64,000 bases of DNA. Source: an uncultured Chitinophaga sp. GTDB taxonomy: Bacteria > Bacteroidota > Bacteroidia > Chitinophagales > Chitinophagaceae. How positions within the stretch are numbered: the first letter of the stretch is position 1; each line of letters begins with the position of its first letter. The stretch covers positions 54,479 to 118,478 of the forward strand of contig NZ_CALEJS010000021.1 in NCBI RefSeq assembly GCF_937898475.1, given 5' to 3'. Under the pieces are notes generated by a model. The model had not been told where the DNA came from and did no database searches. It saw only the letters and a program-made list of their open reading frames with translations. Below are positions 16,501 to 25,790 of the stretch, one piece after another. The translations under genes and the position numbers were made by a program.

Positions 16501-16822
16501 CTCCGCCGGTGCTTATTATTCAAATAACTTTGGCTGGAGAGCGGAAGGCGACTATGCTGCCGCGGTGTCCAACAATAACTACATTAAGGTGCGTGAAGTG
16601 GCCCTTACCTACAATATGCCCAAGGGATTCGCTGAAAAATTGCATTTTCAGGGGCTGCAGCTGGCATTGATTGGCCGTAACCTGTTCTACCTGTACAAAT
16701 CACTGCCCTATGGTTTAGACCCGGAAGTGGCAGTTGGTTCCAGCTGGCTGAACCAGGGTGTGGATAACGGTACCGTAGGCCCGACCAGGAGTTTAGGTGT
16801 TAGCCTGCGTGCGCGCTTTTAA
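13544..16822 (+). CDS. SusC/RagA-type TonB-linked outer-membrane transporter
   Basis: A 1092-residue TonB-dependent transporter forming a pedal-bin pair with the SusD-like lipoprotein 32 bp downstream. It has a signal peptide (1-21), a carboxypeptidase-regulatory-like domain (about 26-95, VTGTVSDEKGSPLIGVSVQEKG), a TonB-box-like LNEVVVTAMG, a plug domain with VVDGVPIRNF and the LKGASATALYGSEATNGVI signature, and a long beta-barrel ending in aromatic Phe (SLRARF). There is no STN signalling domain and no FecI/FecR next to it, so it is not under that type of control. Substrate unknown: no glycosidase or peptidase gene is adjacent. Confidence 0.95.
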   Translation: MQRSLIVCTVLLLLCAFSAIAQEKKTVTGTVSDEKGSPLIGVSVQEKGTTNGTSTQEDGSYSLKASPNAILIFSYIGYQKKEVAADNAAKVQLAPDSKGLNEVVVTAMGIKRESRALGYAVSTVTSKELTQTGSPNFASALYGKAAGVKVVASPGGAAAAVSVQVRGVTSINNSTQPLYVVDGVPIRNFNNLTSTSFGTTNNRIDGNGAVDINPEDIESLTVLKGASATALYGSEATNGVIVITTKKGSKTRGLGVDVNYIYTKENLAYSPDYQNEYGPGYDAQTNILNGIADADGWVTEADGSRHPYYRAYGQFGPKFDGGDFTYWDGTTRKYVANKNNYRDFYQSGYNSTANVALSNAGDYGNYRFSYTRTDYKSILPGSNLYKNNFNFNGTLKIGKKATVDLVSTYNNNFTHNRPYTLTNVFSSYDGFFSRVDDMQTYFDRYKTTNGYKYVAADNLNYDQDQRLAYRFRAANLMDYLWTNLRNNYDERQNRFINSATLNVSILDNLRFRGRVGGDFTGWQAKTEEHNTQPVGFGYTGKYQVEQRNNNIFYGDVMLTYSPKLTKDLGLTVSGGFTGRKQNYTYQLSSTDVGLASENWFSLANSAGVLKTSAARAEQIDIAGFGILNLNYKDFLYAEGTIRQEVTSTLPANENSYFYPSVNAGFVFSDVIDLPAFVNYGKLRASYGLVGNHPAIYQANVGYYQYGLAYNGSTILYQQAQSNSFGNPNIQSERKREFEVGLETRLFDGKVGVDFSYYNNKVSRQILLASSAPSTGATSTLVNAGDLSNYGYEAAINATSLTLKDFRWTSRFNFAINRNRLTSLPETLTDLTWNVEGGGYLIVKAEVGDALGNIYVHPRNQDANGNYIVNADGYYTNNLNEYKYVGNMMPKIVGGFSNTFTYKNFSLDVTLDYRFGGKLVSIPTYYQIGAGMFEGTLQYRDAAHGGLSYNVIDYASADYVAAPNGTRNDGLILPGVTEDGRPNTKVISAGAYYSNNFGWRAEGDYAAAVSNNNYIKVREVALTYNMPKGFAEKLHFQGLQLALIGRNLFYLYKSLPYGLDPEVAVGSSWLNQGVDNGTVGPTRSLGVSLRARF

Positions 16823-16854
16823 TTTCTATTGCTGAATGTCTTAAAAATTATCTG

Positions 16855-18438
16855 ATGAAACGACTTTTGATAAATACAACCATCCTGATCATCCTGGCAG
16901 GCCTTTTTGCTTCCTGTAAGAAAAGGATAGAAGACGATTACATGAACCCGGAGTTAACAACCAACGGCTCGCTGGGAAAACTGTTGTCAGGCATGTACAT
17001 GAATAAACGTGTACGTCCTTCCTACTGGGATTACTATACCTTTATCATGTCTACCACTGCACCTTATTCGCAGATGGTGGCGCTGCAGCCTGCCACGCAG
17101 ATGTACATTCCCTCCACTTCCTATACCCAGGACCGCTGGACGGATTTTTACGCCGGTAGCTGGAGCAAGGATGATAATGATCCTAACTACTATGGCCCCG
17201 GCATCATGAGCACTTACAGGGAAATGCAGACTACCTACAAAGCGCTGCCCGCCGCACAGCAGCAACAGCAGGAAGTATTCCTGAAATGTGCCGAAGTGCT
17301 GTTGTATGACCAGGCTTCGCAGATGATCGATATGTGGGGCGATATTCCGTTCAACGGGGCAGGAAGCCTGAATACAGATCGCCAGGCAACCGGTGCTCCC
17401 TTTGATGATGCAGCTACGCTGTACAATACTTTTATCGCAAACCTGAAGGCCATCAATACCTTTTTTGATACCGCCAACATTATCAACTCCGTTTCTGCCG
17501 AGCTGAAACTGCAGGATATGATGTACAGGGGCGATATCTCCAAGTGGCAACGCTACGCCAACTCCCTGCGCTTACGCCTGCTGATGCGTATTTCAAATGT
17601 AAGTGAAGCAAATGCCAGGACTGAGGTAACCGCCATGCTGGCCGATCCGGCTACTTATCCGCTGATCACTGACAACGCGCAGAATGCGGTGATAAAAATG
17701 AGCCCGACTGCACTGAAGAGCGACCTGGGTGGTGTGTTTTCCGACTTCCGTGTTGCGCCGGCCTTCCTGCTCGATACCCTGATGCTGGCTAATAATGACC
17801 CGCGTACTCCCGTATACTGGGATACCAACCAGTCTGGCCAATATGTTGGATTTCCTTATAACGGCAGCTCCAATGATTTTGAAACAGTAGGTAAATACGC
17901 CACTTTCGATTCTGCTACTTTCAATTATAACTATAACATTCCGGGCGTACTTTTCACTGCATCTGAAGCCAGCTTCCTGCAGGCTGAAGCTTATGAAAGG
18001 TGGAGCCTGGGATCAGCCCAGAATGCTTATGAAACAGGCATCCGCCAATCAATAGCATTCTACTATGACCTTAACCACTCTGTGGTGTTAAGAGGCCTGG
18101 ACTGGGATACACTGAGTGTGCCGCAGGAACCTGCTATTCTGTCGTACCTTCAGCAACCGGCTATCGCCTACAGCGGAACTGCCACACAAAAGCTGGAGAA
18201 GATCTATACACAGAAATGGGAGCATTTCTTTATCCTGCAGGCTGGCCAGGCATGGGCGGAGCAGAGAAGAACAGGATACCCGGCACTGAAGTTTGCTACG
18301 GCTTCCGCTTCAGGCGCTACCACGCCTCCGCTGCGTTTGTTGTATCCTTCTGCAGAGCAGCTGTATAATGCAGAAAACTATTCCAAGGTATCTTCCAAAG
18401 ATACCAGGAATACCAGGATCTTCTGGGATCTGAACTAA
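16855..18438 (+). CDS. SusD/RagB family nutrient-binding lipoprotein (SusD_2-like)
   Basis: Outer-leaflet lipoprotein of 527 residues that closes over its SusC partner and captures the nutrient. Cys21 follows AGLFAS in the lipobox. TPR-like helices are suggested by QEVFLKCAEVLLYDQASQMID and SFLQAEAYERWSLGSAQNAYETGI. The sequence type (MNPELTTNGSLGKLLSG at the N-terminus, WEHFFILQAGQAWAEQRRTGYP near the C-terminus) matches the SusD_2 branch rather than classical starch SusD. It ends before a strong terminator at 18475, closing a two-gene operon. Confidence 0.93.
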   Translation: MKRLLINTTILIILAGLFASCKKRIEDDYMNPELTTNGSLGKLLSGMYMNKRVRPSYWDYYTFIMSTTAPYSQMVALQPATQMYIPSTSYTQDRWTDFYAGSWSKDDNDPNYYGPGIMSTYREMQTTYKALPAAQQQQQEVFLKCAEVLLYDQASQMIDMWGDIPFNGAGSLNTDRQATGAPFDDAATLYNTFIANLKAINTFFDTANIINSVSAELKLQDMMYRGDISKWQRYANSLRLRLLMRISNVSEANARTEVTAMLADPATYPLITDNAQNAVIKMSPTALKSDLGGVFSDFRVAPAFLLDTLMLANNDPRTPVYWDTNQSGQYVGFPYNGSSNDFETVGKYATFDSATFNYNYNIPGVLFTASEASFLQAEAYERWSLGSAQNAYETGIRQSIAFYYDLNHSVVLRGLDWDTLSVPQEPAILSYLQQPAIAYSGTATQKLEKIYTQKWEHFFILQAGQAWAEQRRTGYPALKFATASASGATTPPLRLLYPSAEQLYNAENYSKVSSKDTRNTRIFWDLN

Positions 18439-18474
18439 ACCGCCGCCTATCTATCCTGATATCATCCTTGAAGG

Positions 18475-18507
18475 TAAAGGCCGTCAACGAAAGTTGGCGG
18501 CCTTTTA
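18475..18507 (+). terminator. Terminator of the first SusC/SusD operon
   Basis: AAAGGCCG-T-CAAC pairs with GTTG-G-CGGCCTTT around a GAAA tetraloop, followed by TTTTA. One internal mismatch in a 12-bp stem. Confidence 0.85.
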
Positions 18508-18607
18508 CAGCTTCCCCGGGTACTTATCCTTTTCTTGTCGGTGTTATAAAAATTTATTTCTATCTTACCCCCGTAACAGCACGGCTGTCCACGTTAAGGG
18601 GTGATAC

Positions 18608-19204
18608 ATGGTTCAGAAACAAGATATTAGCGACCTAACCTTGCTGGCCGGAATATCCGCCGGCGATGAGGCGGCGTTCCGCTGCCTGTTTGACCGCTAC
18701 CGTGGGCGGATCTACACTTATGCCCTCCGGTTGTCTGAAAATACCTCCCTGGCAGACGAGGTGGTACAGGATGTTTTCCTGAAAGTATGGCTGAAACGCA
18801 AAGACCTGGCCGCCATTGAAAATTTCAGCGCCTGGCTGTACGCTATTGCGCGTAACCGTATGTTCGACATGCTGAAACAGCAGGCGCGGGAACAGCAGAC
18901 CCGGGACACCGTGCAGCAGGAAGGCGGCCACTATGCCAATACTACGGAGCTGCACCTCCTGGAAAAAGAACAGCAGCTGTTGTTAAGAGATGCCCTGGCC
19001 AAGCTGTCGCCCCGGCAGCAGCTGATCTACAACCTTAGCCGCGATCATGGTATGAAGCATGAGGAGATCGCCAATACCCTGAAGATTTCCCGTAATACAG
19101 TTAAAACCCACCTGGTACACGCCCTGCGTGTAATAAAAGACCATATCAGCCCCTATATTAATGCATTGATGATTGGCATCAGCCTGCTGGCAAAATTTTT
19201 TTGA
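18608..19204 (+). CDS. FecI-type ECF sigma factor (Bacteroidota family)
   Basis: RNA polymerase sigma-70 ECF subunit of 198 residues. Region 2 is seen in EAAFRCLFDRYRGRIYTYAL and ADEVVQDVFLKVWLKR, region 4 in LSPRQQLIYNLSRDHG and HEEIANTLKISRNTVKTHL. The hydrophobic tail ISLLAKFF is common in this Bacteroidota sigma family. FecR follows 86 bp downstream and a SusC with an STN domain after that, the classical arrangement for surface signalling: substrate capture by SusC is relayed through FecR to release the sigma factor for transcription of the SusC/SusD genes. Confidence 0.93.
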   Translation: MVQKQDISDLTLLAGISAGDEAAFRCLFDRYRGRIYTYALRLSENTSLADEVVQDVFLKVWLKRKDLAAIENFSAWLYAIARNRMFDMLKQQAREQQTRDTVQQEGGHYANTTELHLLEKEQQLLLRDALAKLSPRQQLIYNLSRDHGMKHEEIANTLKISRNTVKTHLVHALRVIKDHISPYINALMIGISLLAKFF

Positions 19205-19290
19205 AAATCATATACTCCTGTTTTCCATTTCCACAGTCTTACTATAAAGCCCGGTAAACAGGTGCTATTTTTTACCTAAAATATTGTGCT

Positions 19291-20292
19291 ATGCAGACGC
19301 ATGAAAGGTTTGCGTACCTGTTTAGGCGTTACCTCGATAAAACGCTTACTCCTGAAGAGGTAGCCGAGATGCGGACCTATATCGGCCAACCGGAGTACGA
19401 CGAGGAACTGCGGGATTTGATCAGAGAGGGATGGGACCAGGACTGGCCGCAGGAAGAACAGGGCCCGGACCGCGCGGAAACCATTTTCAGGAACATTATT
19501 GAACAGGACCGCGGAGCTTCCAGGCTGCGCCGCCTGTGGTGGTGGGCCGCCGCCGCCGTTACACTGGGCGCGATGGCAGGCGGGATTTACCTGTTCAGAC
19601 CCGGTATGGCAGTCAGAGAGGTGGCGCAGGCAGTGCCGCAAACTATGCCGAAGACCGCTCCGGATAAACCGGAGCATCAATACATTGTACTGCCAGACCA
19701 GAGCAAGGTGCTGCTCAATGAGGGCTCTACCCTGGAATACCGGAACGGGTTCACCGAAAATGCAAGGGAGGTGCATCTCTCAGGAGAAGCGTTCTTCACC
19801 ATCAGGAAAGATACCCGTCCTTTTGTGGTGAATACCGGGAAAGTAAGAACCGTGGTGCTGGGCACATCTTTTAATATCCGCGCTTATCCTGCCGATAAGG
19901 ATGTTACGGTTACGGTGACCAGCGGTAAGGTAAAGGTGGTGCACGGCTTAAGAACCGTTGGCATTGTTCAGCCCAATGAACAGGTAAAGATCAGCGGTAT
20001 TGATAATGCCGTAGAGAAGCTGAAAGGAAATGTGGAGCAGGCAGCCGACTGGAGAAAACAGGACCTGCTGTTTGATGACCTGCCGATGCTGGAGGCCGGC
20101 CGTATGCTGGAAGAGCGTTTCCGCGTTAAGTTCATCTACGCGCATCCTGCGCTGGCAGACTGCCATATCACAGCTGCCTTTGTGCGGCAGGAGCCGCTGG
20201 AAGATATTGTAAAGATCATTGCACGCGTCAATAACCTGGAATTCCATATCAGCGGAGACAGCGTATTGCTCTCGGGCCAGGGTTGCAGGTAA
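19291..20292 (+). CDS. FecR family anti-sigma factor
   Basis: Single-pass inner-membrane regulator of 333 residues. The cytoplasmic N-terminus (YLFRRYLDKTLTPEEVAEM) binds the sigma factor. A membrane helix follows at about 78-100 (LWWWAAAAVTLGAMAGGIYLF), then the periplasmic FecR domain (LPDQSKVLLNEGSTLEYR, VHLSGEAFFTI, VVLGTSFNIRAY) and a C-terminal DUF4974 secretin-like domain (EERFRVKFIYAHPALADCHI) that should contact the STN domain of the SusC at 20435. Partner assignment follows from gene order. Confidence 0.93.
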   Translation: MQTHERFAYLFRRYLDKTLTPEEVAEMRTYIGQPEYDEELRDLIREGWDQDWPQEEQGPDRAETIFRNIIEQDRGASRLRRLWWWAAAAVTLGAMAGGIYLFRPGMAVREVAQAVPQTMPKTAPDKPEHQYIVLPDQSKVLLNEGSTLEYRNGFTENAREVHLSGEAFFTIRKDTRPFVVNTGKVRTVVLGTSFNIRAYPADKDVTVTVTSGKVKVVHGLRTVGIVQPNEQVKISGIDNAVEKLKGNVEQAADWRKQDLLFDDLPMLEAGRMLEERFRVKFIYAHPALADCHITAAFVRQEPLEDIVKIIARVNNLEFHISGDSVLLSGQGCR

Positions 20293-20358
20293 GCATTATT
20301 AGTTATTCTACTAAAACCAATGTTATGAAAGGAAAAGATACCTGACCATTACAAAAAT

Positions 20359-20398
20359 GCCGCTCTGACGTGCGAGGTCAAAGCGGCTGTACCGTTTT
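20359..20398 (+). terminator. Hairpin between fecR and susC (terminator or attenuator)
   Basis: GCCGCT-C-TGAC pairs with GTCA-A-AGCGGC around a 7-nt loop, with TTTT shortly after (20395). It would separate the regulator transcript from the SusC/SusD transcript, allowing low regulator and high transporter expression. Confidence 0.6.
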
Positions 20399-20434
20399 AA
20401 CTGATTAAGTCACCATTTAAAACAAGCTAAATCT

Positions 20435-23400
20435 ATGTTTTTTTCTGCAAAAAATGCAGAAAGCGATGCTATTGCTAGAACTCCACGCTATGGACACCTT
20501 TCTGCTGCTTATCAAAAAAGACTGAAACAGATTATGAGAGTGAGCCTTCTTTCGTTCTTCGTGATGTCGTGTTCGTTTCAGGTATTGCTGGCCCATAGTA
20601 CCCGGGGACAGGACATGGAAGATATAACAGTCCGGTTGGCGCTTAAAGAAGAGAAGCTGATCACCGCACTGAAAAAACTGCAAAAGCTGACACCCTTCAC
20701 CTACGCCTATAACAAACGTGCCCTGGGCAATATCGCTGATATTTCCCTGCCCGAGGGTACCAGGACGGTGAAGGAAACGCTGGCACTGCTGCTGAAAGAC
20801 CAGCCGCTGGTCTTTGAACAGATCGGCAGCAATATTGTCATCTCACCGCTGTACGTGGTACGCTCGGAAAGCGCTGCGGATAAGGGGGCGGTGATGCAGC
20901 AATATACCATCCAGGGTAGAATAACAAATGCCAAGGGAGAACCGCTGCCGGGTGTAACAGTTGCCATTAAAGGCACCACCACCGGTACTATCTCAGATGT
21001 TGACGGCCGCTTCAAGCTGAATGTAAGCAGCGATCAGCAGGTAACGCTGGAATTCACTGCCATCGGTTTTGAACCGCAGACCATTGAAGTGGGCGCCCGC
21101 CGCGAGATCAACATTGTGATGCAGGATAAGGCCGTGGGATTAAATGAAACGGTGGTGGTGGGTTATGGTACCCTGAACCGCCGTGAAGTAACCAGCGCCA
21201 TTACCCACGTTTCTGACAAGGAACTGCTGGCAGTTGGCGGCAACAACCCGCTGATGTCTTTACAGGGCAAAGTAGCCGGTCTTACCATCTCCAACACGGG
21301 TACGGCAGATCCCAACTCCAACCCGGTGATACAGCTGCGCGGCGTATCTTCCCGTAATGCCGGGCTGGGACCATTGATCGTTGTGGACGGGGTGCCCGGC
21401 GCCAACCTGGAAAATATCAACCAGAACGACATTGCATCGATAGACGTGCTGAAGGATGGCGCCGCGTCTGCCATCTACGGTACAAGAGGCAGCAATGGCG
21501 TGATCATGATCACCACCAAAAAAGGCGGCAGGGGCAACGGTCCGCAGGTGACCTATAACGGTTATACCACTTTCGACTTTCCCACCCGCACGCTGAAATC
21601 CCTTTCTGCGGAAGAATTCGTAAAACAGAACAGGGGCACGGATTATGGCGCCAGAACAGACTGGGCAAAAGAGATCAGCCGCGATGCTGCATTTTCACAT
21701 AAGCATACACTCTCTTTTTCAGGAGGCGATGTGCGCAATAATTACCGCGCAACTGTTGACTATAAAAACGCCCAGGGCGTGGATATCCGCTCCGGCCGTA
21801 AAGAGTATGGCGGCCGTGTATCACTGAACCATACTTCCAAGAATGAGCTCTGGAATATGGGACTGGTGGTAGCGCCGCGTTATTTCAAACGGAATGATGC
21901 TGATTACGATGTGTTCAACATGGCTTTGTCACTGAATCCTACTGAACCGGTGATGGATCCGAATGATCCCAACCGCTATTTCCTGGATAACGGATCGGAA
22001 GTGTTTCATCCCGTTGAAAGACTGAAGACGGAACTGAGCGGATCAGAAGCAAAGTTCCTGGATCTGAATGCCACTATCAGGCTAAATATATCGCCCAACC
22101 TTTCCAGCCAGATCACCCTCGGTGAAACCACCAGGGATTATTTTGACTTTTTCTTCCGGCCTTCCACCTCCACCTATGCCCTCAAAAATCAGGGCGGTCA
22201 GAGTTCTGCTAACCGCAAATATGCTAAAACAGATCAGAAGACCTTTGAGTGGATAGGTAATTATAATCTCAATAAAGGACGTCATTCATTAAAAGCGCTG
22301 GGTGGTTATTCTTTCCAGTATTTTCAGTATTCTGAATTGTATGCAGAGAACCGCGGCTTTACTTCTGATGCATTTACCTATAACAACCTGGGTAACGGTA
22401 TTTATCAACAGGTGGAAGGACGTAACGGGATGAGAAGTACCAAGAACGATTCCCGCCTGATCGCCTTCTTTGGCCGTCTGAACTATACCTACAACGACAA
22501 GTACCTGGCTACCGCCAGTCTGCGTTATGAAGGATCTTCCAAATTCGGCTTCAATAACAAATGGGGGTATTTCCCTGCATTCTCACTGGGCTGGCGTATC
22601 AGCAGCGAGGAATTCATGAAGGACCTTACCTGGGTGGATGAACTGAAGCTGCGCGGCGACTATGGCGTTACCGGTAACCAGGATTTCGGCAACTACCTCT
22701 CGCTTGACCTGTATAACGGTTACGGCTATTATCCGCTCAATGGTACCTATTACCAGGTGTGGGGCCCCGGGCAGAATACCAATTACAACCTGCGCTGGGA
22801 AAAAGCACATAACTGGAACGTAGGCCTTGATTTCTCGCTGTTCCACAGTATGGTGAGCGGTAGTATTAACTACTATCAGCGCAGGCAGCAGGATCTGCTG
22901 GGTAACTATAATGTGCCCATACCGCCGAATATCCAGACGCAGACCTATGCTAATGTAGGCTCTATGCGGAATTCGGGCCTGGAGCTGCAGTTGAATGTGC
23001 TGGCCGTTAACCGGAAAGATTTCAACTACAGTATATCCTTTGCAGGCGCTACCAACAACAACCGATTTGTTTCTTTCTCCAACGACCAATACCATGGCCA
23101 GGGCTTTATTGATGTAGTGGGAATGCCCGCGCCCGGTAGTCCCGGTACGGCGCAACGCCTGCAGGAAGGCGAGCGTATCGGCAACTTCTATATGTGGAAA
23201 TATGCGGGTGTGGATGATCAGGGCAATTTCCTGGTATACGACAAAGGAGGCAAGCCCATCCCGTCTAACCAGGCTACCAATGACGATAAGCAGATCGTAG
23301 GTAATGGCCTTCCCCGTTTTACAGCCAGCCTTGGTCACTCTTTCAATTATAAGAAATGGGATGCCAGCGTATACTTCCGCGGTGCTTTTGGCTATGACAT

Positions 23401-23794
23401 TTTCAATGTACACGACTTCTACTACGGCCTGCAGAATGTACAGCAGAATACCAACGTGCTGGAGTCTGCCTATGGCAAAAATGCGCATATCAGCGGACAG
23501 AACACACTGGCCTTTTTGAATGATTACTTCCTGGAAAAAGGAGATTATGTAAAGCTGGATGTGGTGACAATTGGTTACACCCTCAATTCCAAGTCTAAAT
23601 ACTTTGAATCGCTGCGTGTATACGCCTCTACCAGGAACCTGGCCACCTTTACCAGCTTTAAGGGCATTGACCCGGAAGCCTACCCGGTAAACGGTCTGTA
23701 TCCCGGCATACTTACCAATTCCGACGGTGGTGGCAGCAAAGCCTATTATCCGTCTACCACGCAGGTGCTGTTTGGTGTGCAACTTAATTTCTGA
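20435..23794 (+). CDS. SusC-type TonB-linked transporter with STN signalling domain
   Basis: A 1119-residue outer-membrane transporter. The first 33 residues (start MFFSAKNAES) are a polar extension before the signal peptide (MRVSLLSFFVMSCSFQVLLA), common in Chitinophagaceae SusC proteins; the ATG at 20534 is an alternative start. An STN domain spans about 66-145 (VRLALKEEKLITALKKLQK, ALLLKDQPLVFEQIG), then a carboxypeptidase-regulatory-like domain (IQGRITNAKGEPLPGVTV), the box LNETVVVGYG, the plug (LKDGAASAIYGTRGSNGVI) and the barrel ending in VQLNF. The STN domain fits control by the FecI/FecR pair directly upstream. The SusD-like gene follows after 20 bp. Substrate unknown. Confidence 0.95.
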   Translation: MFFSAKNAESDAIARTPRYGHLSAAYQKRLKQIMRVSLLSFFVMSCSFQVLLAHSTRGQDMEDITVRLALKEEKLITALKKLQKLTPFTYAYNKRALGNIADISLPEGTRTVKETLALLLKDQPLVFEQIGSNIVISPLYVVRSESAADKGAVMQQYTIQGRITNAKGEPLPGVTVAIKGTTTGTISDVDGRFKLNVSSDQQVTLEFTAIGFEPQTIEVGARREINIVMQDKAVGLNETVVVGYGTLNRREVTSAITHVSDKELLAVGGNNPLMSLQGKVAGLTISNTGTADPNSNPVIQLRGVSSRNAGLGPLIVVDGVPGANLENINQNDIASIDVLKDGAASAIYGTRGSNGVIMITTKKGGRGNGPQVTYNGYTTFDFPTRTLKSLSAEEFVKQNRGTDYGARTDWAKEISRDAAFSHKHTLSFSGGDVRNNYRATVDYKNAQGVDIRSGRKEYGGRVSLNHTSKNELWNMGLVVAPRYFKRNDADYDVFNMALSLNPTEPVMDPNDPNRYFLDNGSEVFHPVERLKTELSGSEAKFLDLNATIRLNISPNLSSQITLGETTRDYFDFFFRPSTSTYALKNQGGQSSANRKYAKTDQKTFEWIGNYNLNKGRHSLKALGGYSFQYFQYSELYAENRGFTSDAFTYNNLGNGIYQQVEGRNGMRSTKNDSRLIAFFGRLNYTYNDKYLATASLRYEGSSKFGFNNKWGYFPAFSLGWRISSEEFMKDLTWVDELKLRGDYGVTGNQDFGNYLSLDLYNGYGYYPLNGTYYQVWGPGQNTNYNLRWEKAHNWNVGLDFSLFHSMVSGSINYYQRRQQDLLGNYNVPIPPNIQTQTYANVGSMRNSGLELQLNVLAVNRKDFNYSISFAGATNNNRFVSFSNDQYHGQGFIDVVGMPAPGSPGTAQRLQEGERIGNFYMWKYAGVDDQGNFLVYDKGGKPIPSNQATNDDKQIVGNGLPRFTASLGHSFNYKKWDASVYFRGAFGYDIFNVHDFYYGLQNVQQNTNVLESAYGKNAHISGQNTLAFLNDYFLEKGDYVKLDVVTIGYTLNSKSKYFESLRVYASTRNLATFTSFKGIDPEAYPVNGLYPGILTNSDGGGSKAYYPSTTQVLFGVQLNF

Positions 23795-23814
23795 GTGATT
23801 AAATATCCGCGAAC

Positions 23815-25551
23815 ATGAAAAAGAATCTTTTCCGAACATATCTTATAGCAGGTGGTTTGTGCGTATTGTCAGCCGCCTGTACCAATCTTGATGAAACATT
23901 GTATGATAAGGTAAACTCATCTAATTTCTTCCAGACAAAAGATGACGTGTACCGTTCTTTCCTGCGCACCTTTGAGCATGGTTACTGGACCGTGCAGGGC
24001 ACTACCTTCATGATGCAGGAAAACACCGGCGACCAGATCATGACGCCTAACCGCCAGGGGCACTGGTATGATGGCGGTACCTATTACCGTTTACACTATC
24101 ATACCTGGACCCCCCAGGACAACTATACCAGCGATGGATGGAACAACCTGTACCAGGGCATTGCGCAGGCCAATAACTCGCTGGAAGATCTGAGAAGCCT
24201 GGACGCTTCGAAGTTCTCTATGACAGATGCAGAACTCAAACAGCTGATAGCAGAGCTGAGAACAATGCGCTGCTGGTATTACATACGCCTGTTTGACCTT
24301 TACCGTAACATAGAACTGGTTACTACGTTCAAAGGCGAAACCAAAGGCGTAGCACAGGCTACTCCCAAAGAAACGTTTACATTCATTGAAACGGAACTGA
24401 AGGAAGCCATTCCAGATCTGGCGGCCAAAGGAGACCCCGGTACCGAAAACTTCCAGGGCCGCTGGACAAAAGCAGGCGCCGGTGCACTGCTGGCGCGTCT
24501 GTACCTGAATGCAAAAGTGTATATAGGGGAAGACCACTTTAATGATTGTGCGGTGATCTGCCAGGATATCATCAATAACAAGTATGGTAACTATGCCCTG
24601 GCACAGCGCTGGGATGAGCCCTTTGACTGGAACAATGATAAGAGCGGTGAAACCATCTTCGCGTTTCCAGGCTCCTTTGGCCGTACCCACTGGCAGTATG
24701 ATGGCGGTATGTACTGGTGGGGCGGGCCTTACAAGGCTTCCCAGTATTTCGGCTTTACAGACTGGGGCAATATGAACCCCAAATATGCTTTGCAGCCCGG
24801 ACGTGATGTAGACGGCAACGAATACAGCTTTCAGCTGGGTAAGCCTTTCCTTAAGTTTGCAAAGTATCCGGATGATGTGCGCCTGAAACTATACAAGAAC
24901 CTGGGTAACAGTACACGCGAAGGTATGTTCCTCTTCGGTTACCTGGTGTATAACGATGGTAAGGATACCGTTACCAGCGATAATGGCTATACGCTTTACA
25001 TCCGCGACCAGGTAGGTATCTTCAACCGACAGGTGGGAGACAGGCTGGTGAGCTATGGCCCTAATGAAGTTCCCAGCGACAAGCAGTCGGACATGACGCA
25101 TGCCGACCAGAACTCAGGGCTTTACTTTGTTAAATATCCTTTCTATCCTACGGATGATGCTCACAGGATAGAATCCGACTATGCAGAAGTAAGGCTGGCG
25201 GAGATCTACTATGCACTTGCCGAATGTAAGTTCAGGGCGGGCGACAAAGCCACTGCCGCTACCTTGCTGAATGCCGTACGCCAGCGTTACTACCCGTCAG
25301 GATCTCCCAGCCTCTATGATGCCGGTGGCAGCACCCTCACAGAGCAGGAGCTGCTCGATGAATGGGGACGCGAGTTCCTGGGCGAAGGCCGCCGCCGTAC
25401 AGACCTGGTGCGTTTTGGCAAGTTCAACAGCGGTACCTGGTGGGATAAGCAACCGGATGGGGATGATCATACCAGTATTTTCCCTATCGGGCAGAATGTA
25501 ATGAATGTGAATACATCTCCTGCGCTGAAGCAGAACCCGGGGTATAATTAA
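23815..25551 (+). CDS. RagB/SusD family nutrient-binding lipoprotein
   Basis: A 578-residue surface lipoprotein with Cys22 in VLSAACTNL. Classical SusD features are present: N-terminal DETLYDKV, the helix-rich segment WNNLYQGIAQANNSLEDL, the helix pair ELRTMRCWYYIRLFDLYRN, and the C-terminal signature LLDEWGREFLGEGRRRTDLVRFG with ending SPALKQNPGY. It pairs with the SusC 20 bp upstream. The terminator at 25573 closes the operon. Confidence 0.95.
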   Translation: MKKNLFRTYLIAGGLCVLSAACTNLDETLYDKVNSSNFFQTKDDVYRSFLRTFEHGYWTVQGTTFMMQENTGDQIMTPNRQGHWYDGGTYYRLHYHTWTPQDNYTSDGWNNLYQGIAQANNSLEDLRSLDASKFSMTDAELKQLIAELRTMRCWYYIRLFDLYRNIELVTTFKGETKGVAQATPKETFTFIETELKEAIPDLAAKGDPGTENFQGRWTKAGAGALLARLYLNAKVYIGEDHFNDCAVICQDIINNKYGNYALAQRWDEPFDWNNDKSGETIFAFPGSFGRTHWQYDGGMYWWGGPYKASQYFGFTDWGNMNPKYALQPGRDVDGNEYSFQLGKPFLKFAKYPDDVRLKLYKNLGNSTREGMFLFGYLVYNDGKDTVTSDNGYTLYIRDQVGIFNRQVGDRLVSYGPNEVPSDKQSDMTHADQNSGLYFVKYPFYPTDDAHRIESDYAEVRLAEIYYALAECKFRAGDKATAATLLNAVRQRYYPSGSPSLYDAGGSTLTEQELLDEWGREFLGEGRRRTDLVRFGKFNSGTWWDKQPDGDDHTSIFPIGQNVMNVNTSPALKQNPGYN

Positions 25552-25572
25552 CTATTCCATATTGAAGGCAGC

Positions 25573-25609
25573 AAAGAGGCCGTTCTCATTTATGAGGCGG
25601 CCTCTTTTA
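25573..25609 (+). terminator. Terminator of the second SusC/SusD operon
   Basis: AAAGAGGCCG (25573-25582) pairs with CGGCCTCTTT (25598-25607) with an inner CTCAT/ATGAG pairing, followed by TTAATTT. The same stem sequence recurs in the terminator at 63874. Confidence 0.85.
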
Positions 25610-25611
25610 AT

Positions 25612-25633
25612 TTAGTATACTGTTAGTATACTG
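25612..25633. promoter_or_regulatory. Tandem TTAGTATACTG repeat
   Basis: Two exact adjacent 11-bp copies, each containing the palindrome AGTATACT, lie just before the MauE-like gene. The 11-bp period is one helical turn, so a dimeric regulator could bind side by side. Candidate operator; no cognate protein identified. Confidence 0.4.
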
Positions 25634-25790
25634 CCGGAAAATGTGTCAATCTGACAAAAAAAAACAGGCAGCTGGAAATATTCAGAATAATTTCTTAGAT
25701 TACGATAGCAAAATAGCCAATGAATGCCAGTGTGAACCCGAAGACTTTCCTGAAAACTATTGCGTAACTCCGTCTGTAAATGCGTATTCC

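Noticed and set aside
22583..23839. 418-codon open frame antisense to the second SusC
   Set aside because: Shadow of the SusC barrel region; no start context, no domain.
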